Made by a program: the position numbers and the translations under genes. This document shows positions 21,696-31,828 of a stretch of 64,000 bases of DNA, in pieces. Location: assembly GCA_900323505.1 (NCBI GenBank), contig OOIN01000008.1, positions 1,194,501-1,258,500 on the forward strand. Reading direction: 5' to 3'. Position 1 is the stretch's first letter; every line of letters starts with the position of its first letter. Below the pieces are notes generated by a model. The model was not told the origin of the DNA. It saw only the letters and a program-made list of their open reading frames with translations, and ran no database searches. This stretch comes from Ustilago trichophora (Eukaryota; Basidiomycota; Ustilaginomycetes; Ustilaginales; Ustilaginaceae).

Positions 21696-23021
21696 CTAGG
21701 TGCGTCCGCGACGAACGAGGAGGCCAAACATGATGGCTGTGCACGCGCTGAGCGAGAACCTGTGACATGAAAGTGGAGCAAATGAAAGGTCAGCTGTACT
21801 CTTCAAGAACAGATGGTATCAAAGTTCGGATTGTGGCGGTGATGCTTACCAAGTGGCGGCGTACACGGCGTGCTGGTTGCGCAATTCGATGGTCGCTGCT
21901 CGGCCGACGGGGATTCCGTTTGCTACTCTTGCTGCTGCTTCTCCTACGTTGCCATCTGCGATTGGCACGATTGAAGATTGAGATATGATGCCGTGTCAGT
22001 ACGCCTTGCCCTCAAGATGCCCAAAGAAAAAAAAAGTGCGAAATGCTGGGATTGTGCGATACCTACCAAAGACTTCCTCGAGATACACCGGCAGCACACG
22101 TTCACTCTGCCCTCCACCGCCGAGCATACCCTTGACACTCTCCGCCACACCCGCGCTGGGCGTGTAACTATCCTCGTTGTTCTCCAGAGACAAGGCCTGA
22201 ACGCCCTTCTTACCCGAAGCCCACTCGGCCATCTGACTCGGGTTGACGTGGAACCAGCTACCCTTTTCAGGCTTGTTATCGGGGGTGAACGTATTGGCGG
22301 GGTACACCCTTGGCAACAACGCTACAAACTCCTGCGTCCCCCTCGGCATCGCATCGTCTTTCAATCTCCTGTTCTCTCCACTGCCCAAGATCTCCTTTTC
22401 ACTTACAAAGCCTCGGTTTATCAAGACCATTCCTCCACCTTCAGCCCTCCTGAAGGGAACAACTACATGATATCCCATGACACCCTCCCGCACCCGTGGT
22501 CCAACAAACATCGCCCGATCGTGATCAAACTCTCCCTTTACCGACACAAGGCGGAAGTCGAACTGCGGAAGTACGTCCATGTTGATGTTCCTCGGCAGGC
22601 GAAGTGGATCCCGCGAAAGCTTGTCTTCCAATTCCTCGATGAGCGACACTTTCCATTTGAGCCGTTTGATTTGCCAGTAGCCAAGACCGAATGTGAAGAT
22701 GGGGATGAAACCAAGGACGAGGGTTGTGGGGGATCGGTACCAGGGTTTTTGGCTACGGGAGGAGGTGCTTTTCGAGTATCCTTCGGGAGCGTCGGTGTAG
22801 CCGAAATTGTCGTTGCTGTCTTGGCGGCGGTTGGGGGTCGAGGCGAATGCGCGAATGGAGCAAGGTTGGCTTCGGGACAGGTGTGCGAGAGGGAGAGTGT
22901 GGACGGGCTGCAATCTTAGAGCTGCGGAAGCAAAGCGTGTGATGGGACGCGATGGCCCAGCGGAGAGTGCTGTGTCAAGCGCGGAGCTTAGCGCTCTCTG
23001 AAGCTGCGGTGTCGCCTTCAT
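21696..23021 (-). CDS. SHY1: Cytochrome c oxidase assembly protein SURF1/Shy1
   Basis: Three exons on the minus strand, reconstructed from splice sites: 22067-23021, 21850-21955 and 21696-21759 (374 residues in frame). The introns (21956-22066 and 21760-21849) start GTAGGT and GTAAGC and end CAG. This mitochondrial inner-membrane protein assists assembly of cytochrome oxidase subunit 1. The first 60 or so residues look like a mitochondrial presequence. TM1 is at about 99-117 (LGFIPIFTFGLGYWQIKR), containing the SURF1 motif GxWQxxR/K. Later come FVGPR, GYHVVVPF and INRGFV. Exons 2 and 3 supply the family's conserved end, ELRNQHAVYAATW joined to FSLSACTAIMF (TM2). Without splicing, the reading frame runs into a spurious tail and lacks TM2, so a one-exon model would be wrong. 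Confidence 0.93.
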
Positions 23022-24470
23022 GGTGTGACCAGCTTATGTCGAGATGATGGTCTCCAAGTCGTTGGAGTCCAAGTCGTTGGAGGAGGGCAGAAAACAGAGC
23101 TCTCAGCTCGAGTTATGCGGAGTGGAGGTTGAAGCTCCAAAAATTGGGTAAGAAGAAGTGCAATTCTGACCGTCACATGTGATCTCATCGCCATCTCAGA
23201 GAACAGATCGGGAATATTGATATCGGGAAGGCACCGATCCTAACGATGGAAGCTTTGGCATCGGGCACCTCGGCGACAGATCGAGCTCTGATCCCGCCAA
23301 GAAAGTTTCAGACCACAGATCCAAGAAATGCGCTCGATAGATAAGGGGTCGTCATCGTTCGCTATATCAATCTGCCAGGCTGAGATGAATCGAAAGATGG
23401 CTCAAGCGAGGCGCGCGTGGCATTCCTGCCAGCTGCAGCAAACGTCAAGGAGGTCTTGTACCGCAAGCGTGGCTTCGGCGCCTCAATTCAACTCAACGTA
23501 AATTTGGCGGCAAATCCAGACAGGTGTCAAAAAGACGCGAACCTGTGGAACGCGCACTGCTGGCAATCGCAGAGAGAGAGACCAACACCTCTTGAAAAGC
23601 TGCAGTACCAGACGCGGGTGATGATGCATCCCACCCATTGAGACGCTCGTTCCATTCCTCTGCAGACTCAGCTTGCTTGAGGCTGAATGCTTCGGCCCCT
23701 CTTCCCTGTGTCTCTCGCCCAAGGTCTCTTGCTTTGTGGGCTGTATTGTCAACAGGCTCGACGTTGGGCTCGCTACCACCTTCCCGTCGGTGCGGGGTCG
23801 ACCCGATAGACGCTCGTAACATTCTCCGTTCGACATCTCCGTCTCTCTAGAAGGTTCCGACGAACCAATCTGTCGCTAGCAAAGTTCAGTCGGCGTCGCA
23901 TTGTGATGATTGCTTCCCCCGCTGACAGCGCTCGTGTCTCGTGATGACGCTGTGCTCTTGCCGAGCTGAGGGCTTCCATGAAGGATGTGACACGATACGA
24001 TCAGACGAGGTCCCCGAACATTTCTGCTGCACCTCTCTGTACCGTCGGTGTGTATAGACGCTCGTGCACCTGCGCATACCGCTACCGACAGGCTGCCCCT
24101 TTTTCCAAGACATCGTGTCGTGGCATCCTACCGACAGGCCGCGCGAGTCTGGGAGGTGCCTTGGGCCTGTCACTCACGGATCCTAGCCTTTCCTGACTTG
24201 GGAAAGAGTTGCCCTCTTGAACTTTGGTGTTTTGTTGCCATCGCAGCTCGAGCTTGGCGTTTGCTGCTCGTGTTGACCCAATCGTCTGGTCCAGCTGAAA
24301 CGGTACTTGACTCCATTGTGTTTGAGACCATCTCTCATCTGCTCTTCCCTTCCCTCCATCATCTCCTCTCCTCTTTACCTACCTTTCCCCCTTTCCCCCT
24401 CCCCCACCAGTGCCAGGTCTCCGACATCATCCACGCTCTTTTCAGTAGTCTCGACGAGTAACTCACCATC
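23022..24470. other. Long divergent region between SURF1 and Rep1-like gene
   Basis: 1449 bases with no convincing gene. Close to the SURF1 start lies a tandem imperfect palindrome (23052-23082). The last 150 bases before the Rep1-like ATG are strongly pyrimidine-rich (TCTCTCCTC, CCCCCTTTCCCCCTCCCCC), like other leaders in the window. The length suggests a regulated promoter for the secreted precursor; this is inference. Confidence 0.5.
23052..23082. repeat. Tandem palindrome CTCCAA-GTCG-TTGGAG, two copies
   Basis: CTCCAAGTCGTTGGAG at 23052-23067 is an inverted repeat with a 4-base centre. TCCAAGTCGTTGGAG follows immediately at 23068-23082, missing only the first base. The pair lies about 30-60 bases upstream of the SURF1 ATG on the minus strand, in the expected promoter or leader. 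Confidence 0.85.
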
Positions 24471-26054
24471 ATGAAGCTCACATCGTCGTTCGCAGCACTC
24501 TCGAGTGTCGTCGTCATCGCGCTCTGCCTGGGACAGGCGCAAGCTGACACGGTCACTACGCCTCTAGGCCTCACCAAGGTCGACGACAAGGGCGTTCCTG
24601 TCACCCCGCTCACCTATCTCAACCTTGCACCCGCCTCCAAGGAGCTCGCGGATGCTGCCAAGAAGGTGACGACGCCTCCACCCATGATTCACGAGAAGCG
24701 TCTGCTTCCTGGCGGTGGCGACCACTTGCAGCCTGTGGTCGAGCAATTCACCAGCAAGGGCATCTCGATCAAACGAGAGCTCGGCAACAGTCTGATTCCT
24801 TCGCTCCCCCTTCTGGGCGCCCTTGACAACGAGGGCGACCACACCAACGCCAACCCTCCCAAGCCCCAGCCCCAGAGGCGCCTGCTGGATGCGCTCAAGT
24901 CGCTTGAGCTTCCCGAGGGATCCGACTTTATGCCTGCCAACCATCAGGAGCTGGGCCAGCGCACCGTGCACCCTCTGAACCGACGTGACGACAACCCGCT
25001 CGACATCAACTTGCTCGGCAAGGGACTTCCCGAACTGCTCCCCACCAAGCTGCCAGGCAGCAAGCGAGGTTCCAGCTCTGGTCTCAACCTCCTTGGGGAA
25101 GACATCCCTCTGGACGCCATCAAGCTTCCTGGCGTCAGGCGCAACGATGACCCTTTGCAGCTCGGCCTTCAGACCGGCAACAAGCAGGACCTGGACGCTG
25201 CCAAGTCTCTGCTCGGCGGACTGCTTCCTATCAAGCGCGATGACAACCCTCTCCAGCTTGGTCTTCAGACTGGCAACCAGCAAGATCTTGACATGGCCAA
25301 GTCGCTGCTCGGTGGTCTTCTCCCCATCAAGCGTGACGAGGTGCCTGTCAAGCCGGTCGACCTTGGGCTTCACACGGGCAACGAGCAGGATATGCAGCGC
25401 GCTCAGGACTTCCTCGGTGGCCTTCTCGGTGGAGTACACGAGAAGCGTGACACGATCTCGCCCGACAACATCGACTTGACCAGTCTCAAGCAACTCGGTG
25501 AGGCTGCCACGGCTGAGGCCGCCAAGGATGCTGTCCCTGTTGCGCTTACTCCTGTCAAGCAGGCTGCCAGCCCAGCGGTTCAGGGGATCAAGACGGCCAA
25601 CGCTCTGTGCACCTCTTTCGGCTGCGAGCAGATGCTCAAGGGTGCGGTTGACGGTGTCAAGAAGGAGGTTCCCATTCCTCTTCCCCAGAGGCGTGCTCTT
25701 GGTGACAAAGACCCGTTTGCAGGTGGCTTGCTCGACAACCATGGATGGGTGGCTGGTGTTCCCGTCAAGCGTGCTCAAGACCCACTGGTGGACACGATCC
25801 TCGACACAAGCGATGTGGGTCGCGATGCGATTCTGGACCTCAAGACCAAGGCTGATGATGCCGCCGGCGAGTTTGTCAAGAACATGTACACGAAGCACGG
25901 AGAGGTGCAGACCAAGCGTGCCTTGAACATCCCCAGCTACAGCCTGTTCCCCGGTGCAGGCCCGCAAGCTAAGGAGGCTGCTCAGGAGCTGGTCGACTTT
26001 ATCGGCCTTCCACTGCCTGGCACCAAGAGGATGGAGAAGGTGAGGCGCAAGTAA
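24471..26054 (+). CDS. REP1: Secreted Kex2-processed repeat precursor, Rep1 (repellent)-like
   Basis: 527 residues. A signal peptide is clear (1-25, ending GQAQA). The rest is cut by about thirteen dibasic sites (EKR, IKR, QRR, NRR, SKR, VRR, VKR, TKR) at intervals of roughly 20-55 residues, the pattern expected for Kex2 processing in the Golgi. Three consecutive units share the frame DPLQLGLQTGNxQDLDxAKS then LLGGLLPIKR; the third diverges and ends GGVHEKR. Most units are amphipathic with Leu/Gly-rich stretches and start after KR with D, N, L or A. Ustilago maydis Rep1 is a precursor of surface peptides that make aerial hyphae hydrophobic and aid surface attachment; architecture and peptide character match this, so orthology is likely but not proven. 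Intronless; conserved domain or enzyme motifs are absent. Confidence 0.72.
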   Translation: MKLTSSFAALSSVVVIALCLGQAQADTVTTPLGLTKVDDKGVPVTPLTYLNLAPASKELADAAKKVTTPPPMIHEKRLLPGGGDHLQPVVEQFTSKGISIKRELGNSLIPSLPLLGALDNEGDHTNANPPKPQPQRRLLDALKSLELPEGSDFMPANHQELGQRTVHPLNRRDDNPLDINLLGKGLPELLPTKLPGSKRGSSSGLNLLGEDIPLDAIKLPGVRRNDDPLQLGLQTGNKQDLDAAKSLLGGLLPIKRDDNPLQLGLQTGNQQDLDMAKSLLGGLLPIKRDEVPVKPVDLGLHTGNEQDMQRAQDFLGGLLGGVHEKRDTISPDNIDLTSLKQLGEAATAEAAKDAVPVALTPVKQAASPAVQGIKTANALCTSFGCEQMLKGAVDGVKKEVPIPLPQRRALGDKDPFAGGLLDNHGWVAGVPVKRAQDPLVDTILDTSDVGRDAILDLKTKADDAAGEFVKNMYTKHGEVQTKRALNIPSYSLFPGAGPQAKEAAQELVDFIGLPLPGTKRMEKVRRK

Positions 26055-27137
26055 GGCGATAGCATCTCTTGCTCGTCGCTCCCCGTCTGTCACTCTAATA
26101 CTGTCTCGGTCCACTCTGCCCGGCAGCGAGGTGGACGTTCCTCTAATCTGTCACCTCTCTCCTCCACAATACCTTTTTGCCAAATAACTTTTGTCTTTTC
26201 TGCTTTCGTTGGACTCTGCCACTCTTTCTTGTCGGTGTGCATCCGAGTCGAATCATTGCCACTGCTTCTTGTCTATCTTAGCGTTGTAATAATCAGCACC
26301 TCCTGGTGGCTGCCCTCACATTCTTTTGTTTACTCTATCCCTTTTGCCTCTACTCTTTTGCTGCTGTATGTGTCTGTGTGAGAGCGCGACGGGCGTCGAG
26401 GTATCTTGTGACCAGCATGTGGCTGTGATTATACGATAAAGGCGCTTTAAACAGCCGATTGCCGTTAACTTGGAAGGTGCAGACGGCGAGCAGACGCTTT
26501 TCCGACGACGTTGAGCCTTCCAAAGATTGGCATTGTGCAGTATAGTCACACGCTGGCTCTGCTTGGCGTCAGACACGGCCAGAAGGCAATGTGAGAATGC
26601 AAGCTTCAATGGGCCGAATTGCTGGGTAGCGTAGGCTTGCAATTGTAGTTTGTACAGGACCGCGGCAAGCAGCCACATGAGCCAAAAGCCAGACCGAGAA
26701 AAGCGAAAGCGAAAGCAATGTCGACGACGACCAATGACGACTCGGAGATAAGAAGTTGACTGAGATGAGAAAGAGTGCGGTGAATCTAAGCAGAGAGAGC
26801 AGACCGAAAATGGCGACACTCCCGACCTGTGGAAAGGTTGGCGGTGGAGGCGGCCAAGATCACAAACTGGCATGCTAGAAATTGAAATCTTTCTGAATTT
26901 CGTGTCTTTTCGCAGCTAGGCGGCTCGAAAAGTGTCTGGTCAAAACGGTCGGCCGGCGAAATCAGAGACAAACACAAAACATCTTTCAAAAAAGCTCAAA
27001 TTGAGCTCTTTTTGGCTGCACTTGATCACGGGCCTCCCTTGCAGCACAGCAACACTCAGAACTCGACCATTGACTTAAGCTTGGATCGCGCGTGGCCATC
27101 GTGACCTCGCTCTGTTCAGCGAAAATAAGCTTTGCCT

Positions 27138-27190
<53 letters not shown>

Positions 27191-27767
27191 CTGTGGCTGT
27201 GGCTGTATGGCAGAGAGAGAGAAAGACAGAGAAACAGAAAGAGAGAGAAGGAGAGAGAAAGAGATGAGGTCGAGCATACAAAATGAAGAAGCGGCAAGCA
27301 CTAGGTTAGGGTTCGAGTTCGGCTTGATGCCAAGCCCGAATCATCGCACGAGATGGGCGGGCTCAGGTGGATCTGCTCAGTCAAGTCGTGTAATCACAGC
27401 TAACAAGAGAAATCAAAAATCAAAAATCAAAAAAAAGAAGGAATCTCACCAACCAAACATCGGCGCCACCTCTTTGTTCGCCACCGTTTGAATTCCATCT
27501 GGTTTGCGATGAAACAATGATCCACCACTTCACCTACCACCTCCTACCTCGCATAGGCAACTGAGAGCTTCTCAGCAGCCACCTTCTTGTATGCATTTCT
27601 CAATATCCTAGACGATCCGGTTGTCAAGGTCGTTCCAGGCTACCGGCTCTTACTCGTCCATCAACGAGGTCATACCACATCGACTACTTTCGATCCATAC
27701 ACGCCAGTAACCTCGACCTCTGATCTATCATCCAAACACCTCATTTTCGTCCCGTTCCCACCCAACT
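26055..27767. other. Intergenic region with GT microsatellite
   Basis: 1.7 kb without a recognisable gene. It includes the 3' region of the Rep1-like gene, an exact GT repeat (27141-27189) followed by GAGA-rich sequence (27213-27262), and the leader of the RRM/YTH gene. Open stretches on the minus strand around 26316-26873 carry no protein-like features. Confidence 0.5.
27141..27189. repeat. (GT)n microsatellite, about 24 units
   Basis: An uninterrupted GT dinucleotide repeat, followed by three GTGGCT units and then a purine-rich GAGA tract on the plus strand. Confidence 0.95.
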
Positions 27768-30700
27768 ATGACACACAACCCCGCCACCTCCCAACGCCCA
27801 TCTCGTGCCGATCCTGCTCGCAAACAAACGCTAGGTGATGCGGATCGGCGCAATATGAGTCCCGCTGGCGCCGCTTTGCCCTCGGACAGAGTCGCACACC
27901 CACCCGCTCGCCATATTGCCAGCCCTCCTCCAGCTCAATATCCTCACTTTTCACCCGGCCATCATAACATTCCGCCATCCATGAATGCGCACTCGCACCA
28001 CCATCCAGCACAACAAGGCGGAGCTTCTTTCCAATCGTATGGCAGTCCAGCATCCGTTGACGCCTATGGCTATGGCGGTCCTCCGTATCACCCGGGTCGC
28101 CACAATGTCGAGTCTCATCACTTTGCACGTCCGCCAAGCCGCACCAAATCTCAAAGCTCCGGCTCCGGATCTGCGCCTTCTCCGCACGACGTCGCGCCTC
28201 CTGGCTCGCACTATACGCCCCACTTTTCCCCTTCGTACCCTGCTGTGAGCTCGAACCCTTCCGTTGGCCACTCAGGAGGACGCACGAGGTGGGCGTGGGT
28301 TCCTATCGAAGTTCCGCAAGCTCATCTTCCCGATGATGCCCAGTTGCAGTATGCTCCCTATCCTGGAGCCTACTATCCTTCTCCAGCCGCCTCGGCCGTA
28401 TCCAACGCTTCTTCCTCTCATCAATCATATCAACAGTCCTATGGCGGCGAAGGCTCGGTCCCAACTACGCCAGCATACGGCGTACAGGCCTCGCCAAACT
28501 ACACGCAGCCGTATCCCTACCACTTGCATCCCGGTCACTACGGACCGCATCCCGGTCACAACTCGCACACCAATGTTGTGGCACCTGGTCGAGGTTCGTG
28601 GTCTGGCTCCCCGCAAGCTACCATGCAGCCTACTGGCGTCGTCCGAGATAATGCGGCCGGAGGCGGCAGTCGCCGGCAGTCGAATCAGCCTGGCAGATCA
28701 GGAAATGCACAACGAAGAACGAGCTCCAACTCTTCCGGACATCATTCTTCGCCTCATCGTGCTTGTGCTCCGTTGCCACACCGTCCCTCGGCTGTTCCGT
28801 TGGATGCCCAGAGCAATGCCTCAGAAGCTGGCACTCTCCCGTCGCAACCTCTCGACTTGGTCGGAGAGGAAGCGCAGGAGGAGTCTGCGGTCTTGACCGT
28901 CCCCGCCCCAGCTTCGGAGGCGGACCCAGACTTCGATGCAGACGGTCCACATGATGTGATAAATGCCGAACGCATCCCAGGTAGTGGGCTCCGACCTCAC
29001 TACCATCCACAGCAAGGTCCTCGGTCCGACTGGGTGCTCTGGTGCGGCAACGTGCCACAGGATGCGACCGTGGAAGAGCTCTGGGAGGTCTTCTCACGTC
29101 TCACGCCTGACGAGTACCAGAATTGGGCTGCCTCATCCGAAGCTCGAGAGCAAGCCGGCGAGCTCGCTGATCCCGATGTCGACGGCCATGGCGTCCTGTC
29201 CATCTTCATCATCTCGCGCAGCAACTGCGCTTTTGTCAACTACGCAAGCCCTGCTCATCTCGACCGAGCCGTCAAATACTTCCACGGCAAGCAGGTGCGC
29301 CCTCGCGACCCAAGATGCCCCAAGCTCGTCTGCCGCGTCCGCAAGAAGGACGACGAGGCACAAGCTGGTGTCGCAGGGCAGCGTGGTCGTGGCATCCACG
29401 TCGCCTGGCTCAAGCAGCAGCGAGAGCTCGAGCGTGCCCAGATGGATGCCAGCGCAGCAATCACTCCTGACCCACTGTCCCTCGAATCGCCGACGCGACT
29501 TTCCACCGAGCCCATGTCGCCTTCGCGTAAAGATTCGACCCAGGTCGCTGCTGGCCTCACCTCGGCAGGCTCGTACAGCTCAAGCGGTTCCGCTTCGTAT
29601 ACCTCCACCAATTCCTCGCTCTTCCGCCATCCGGCTTTTCGCCATCGTTTCTTCATCCTCAAGAGTCTACGCAGCGACGACCTTGATCGATCGATTGAGA
29701 CAGGCTACTGGGCCACTCAACCTCACAACGAGAATGTGCTGGACCAAGCCTATCGCAACAGCGAGACGGTCTATCTCATCTTCGGTGTCAACCAGACAGG
29801 CCAATTCCACGGCTACGCCAAGATGGCCGGTCCCATCCATACACCGACGGCTGAGGCCAAGACCAAAGGCGACCAGCGACGCCGAGCCAGTCTCTCTTCC
29901 GTGCGGTCGGCAGCTTCTAGCAGCGTGACCCCAGCCACCATTCTAGAGTCGGCCGATGAGAACACGGGCGAAGTCGATCCGAACCTGTCTGGCGTCAGCT
30001 CGCCTTCTGACTCGAGCACTCGACGGTCCCATCCCACGCTGGATAAGCGCGACATTGAGACTGCCAGAGGCCTATTTGGCACTCTTTCCATCGATGGTGT
30101 CGGAGACGCCACTCACGCCCTGCCTATGACATCTCCTCTGCCGCTCTCGCCCACATTGGAAGACGCTGGTCTCGAAAACGCCCTGTCGCCGCAGCGCAAT
30201 GACACCATCACACCGCGCACTGCTGGTTCCATTGCACAGTCCAACACTTGGCCCTACACCTCAACCAAGAGTGTCAATTCGGAAGTTGCTCCAGAGCGTC
30301 CAAAACTCGCCTCGGCCCTCTCGGAGGAAGCATCCGTCGGTCGCGTCACTGCCGAGCCGGATGAGTACGGCGTGCGTCGCGTCGATATGGAGACCGAATC
30401 GGCACAGACCAACTCGAGTCAGAGCGACCAGCCGTCGTTGGCACCTAGTGATTCAGCTTCGTGGTCGTCGGCCGATCCACGTATGGCCGAGCAGATTGCG
30501 CTTCGTGCCGTCATCCACAACCTTCGTCTGGATGAGATGGAATCACGTGGCAAGGCCGAGATGCTCGAAAGCCAGCTTCGATCCTCTTCCAACGACACGG
30601 ATGCTACCGTCACCGCCAGAGGATCCGAGCACGGTGGAGGAGAAGGCGATGAGCGAACACCACCTCGACAGTCGTCTTCGGATTCGTGGGGTAAGCCCTT

Positions 30701-30950
30701 CCGTGTTGAATGGATCCGCACCGACCCGCTTCCTTTCCAGAGGGTCAAGAAGCTCCGCAACCCCTGGCGAGACAATCGTCAGGTCAAGGTGTCTCGTGAC
30801 GGTACCGAACTCGAGCCAGGTGTTGGACGACAATTGCTCGACGAGTGGAACCGCCTACACGCAGCTGCTCCCGTCGACAGCACCAAAGCGAGCAAGAATG
30901 CGGAACCGAACAAAGCTTCGACTCACGCCGCTAGCGATGAAGATGAGTGA
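27768..30950 (+). CDS. RNA-binding protein with RRM and interrupted YTH domain
   Basis: 1060 residues. The first 400 are Pro/His/Ser/Tyr-rich and probably disordered. An RRM spans about 418-528 (VLWCGNVPQDATVEELWEVF as RNP2 region, NCAFVNYASPAHLDRAV as RNP1 region). A YTH domain, which binds N6-methyladenosine in RNA, is split: the first half at about 625-688 (RFFILKSLRSDDLDRSIETGYWATQ, then FGVNQTGQFHGYAKMAGPI), the second at about 970-1030 (DSWGKPFRVEWIRTDPLPF, then LRNPWRDNRQVKVSRDGTEL). GYWATQ and DSWGKPF hold two Trp residues expected in the aromatic cage. About 280 Ser-rich residues separate the halves. The combination of RRM and YTH is known from fungal YTH proteins; targets here are unknown. 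An alternative start at the next Met (27855) is possible. Confidence 0.87.
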   Translation: MTHNPATSQRPSRADPARKQTLGDADRRNMSPAGAALPSDRVAHPPARHIASPPPAQYPHFSPGHHNIPPSMNAHSHHHPAQQGGASFQSYGSPASVDAYGYGGPPYHPGRHNVESHHFARPPSRTKSQSSGSGSAPSPHDVAPPGSHYTPHFSPSYPAVSSNPSVGHSGGRTRWAWVPIEVPQAHLPDDAQLQYAPYPGAYYPSPAASAVSNASSSHQSYQQSYGGEGSVPTTPAYGVQASPNYTQPYPYHLHPGHYGPHPGHNSHTNVVAPGRGSWSGSPQATMQPTGVVRDNAAGGGSRRQSNQPGRSGNAQRRTSSNSSGHHSSPHRACAPLPHRPSAVPLDAQSNASEAGTLPSQPLDLVGEEAQEESAVLTVPAPASEADPDFDADGPHDVINAERIPGSGLRPHYHPQQGPRSDWVLWCGNVPQDATVEELWEVFSRLTPDEYQNWAASSEAREQAGELADPDVDGHGVLSIFIISRSNCAFVNYASPAHLDRAVKYFHGKQVRPRDPRCPKLVCRVRKKDDEAQAGVAGQRGRGIHVAWLKQQRELERAQMDASAAITPDPLSLESPTRLSTEPMSPSRKDSTQVAAGLTSAGSYSSSGSASYTSTNSSLFRHPAFRHRFFILKSLRSDDLDRSIETGYWATQPHNENVLDQAYRNSETVYLIFGVNQTGQFHGYAKMAGPIHTPTAEAKTKGDQRRRASLSSVRSAASSSVTPATILESADENTGEVDPNLSGVSSPSDSSTRRSHPTLDKRDIETARGLFGTLSIDGVGDATHALPMTSPLPLSPTLEDAGLENALSPQRNDTITPRTAGSIAQSNTWPYTSTKSVNSEVAPERPKLASALSEEASVGRVTAEPDEYGVRRVDMETESAQTNSSQSDQPSLAPSDSASWSSADPRMAEQIALRAVIHNLRLDEMESRGKAEMLESQLRSSSNDTDATVTARGSEHGGGEGDERTPPRQSSSDSWGKPFRVEWIRTDPLPFQRVKKLRNPWRDNRQVKVSRDGTELEPGVGRQLLDEWNRLHAAAPVDSTKASKNAEPNKASTHAASDEDE

Positions 30951-31420
30951 TTTGATTTCACTGTCACTTCGTCAATACGTCGTGCTACCACCTCCACGAC
31001 TCTTTCACCCTCTCTCTCTCTCTGTCTCTCCCTCTCTATATCCCTCACTCGAACCCCTCCATCATGACGACCATCTTGGCAATGTCGCTGTGATCTTCAA
31101 GGCTCTTTCACGCTCTTCTCTTCACACAAATAGCCTCTCTTTCTCGCCTGGTCTTTGTTTTCGTCTTCAAAAGTCACTTGTGACTCTCTCCTTCCTTTTC
31201 CCCCCTTGTGTATCATACGGTCAAGATACTCGTATACCGTTGGTCGCCAAAGGCAAACCTCTGCTCCTGACCTTTTTCTCATCCAGAAGGCGAAGAAGAG
31301 TTCATCCCTTTTACTACCCCGCCAACACACTCTCTGATGTAATACTCGCACCGCATCTAGTTGTTGTTCTAATCCTTTTGCTCACTGTATCTGCAAGTTT
31401 CCCGCCCTCTTTCGCATCCT

Positions 31421-31459
<39 letters not shown>

Positions 31460-31828
31460 TTTTCTCTGGTGCTCTTACACAACGTGCGCCAGACCATTCA
31501 TTCGATCGATACCATCTTCTTTTCTTGCTTTCTTTTTTCCTTGTTTTGTACTCTTATACACCGTCTCTGGAGTTCACCTTTTTACGATTTGGGGCCTTGC
31601 TTTCTGACTCTCTCTGTCTTCTTCGATCTTTCTTCTGATCAATTGTCATCATATACTCGCTGAACATTCTTGCATTGTGCGACTGTGTGTGTGTGTGTGT
31701 GTGTTTGTGTGTGCGATTGTTCGTGGAGTTGTAAGGAGTTTGAAAGTGGTGCTGCAAGCAGAAAGAAAGCCGAGTCAGACTCATTACTGCCTATGTACAG
31801 TAATGTTCCCTATACCGTGCACATATTG
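30951..31828. other. 3' region of RRM/YTH gene with CT repeat
   Basis: About 880 bases rich in CTCTC and TTTTC on the plus strand, including a long CT dinucleotide repeat, and a GTGTGT stretch at about 31684-31702. No gene was recognised; the open plus-strand frame across 30199-31638 is overlap with the preceding gene plus low-complexity sequence. Confidence 0.5.
31424..31456. repeat. (CT)16 microsatellite
   Basis: An uninterrupted CT dinucleotide repeat of about 33 bases, within a wider pyrimidine-rich stretch. Confidence 0.95.

Noticed and set aside
21978..22919. 313-codon plus-strand frame
   Set aside because: Antisense to SURF1 exon 1; the minus-strand product is clearly SURF1.
24564..26114. 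516-codon minus-strand frame opposite the Rep1-like gene
   Set aside because: Antisense shadow with no domain, while the plus strand encodes a signal peptide and repeated KR-bounded units.
30199..31638. 479-codon plus-strand frame overlapping the end of the RRM/YTH gene
   Set aside because: First part is a shifted frame of the YTH gene; the remainder is CT-repeat sequence encoding Ser/Leu/Pro.
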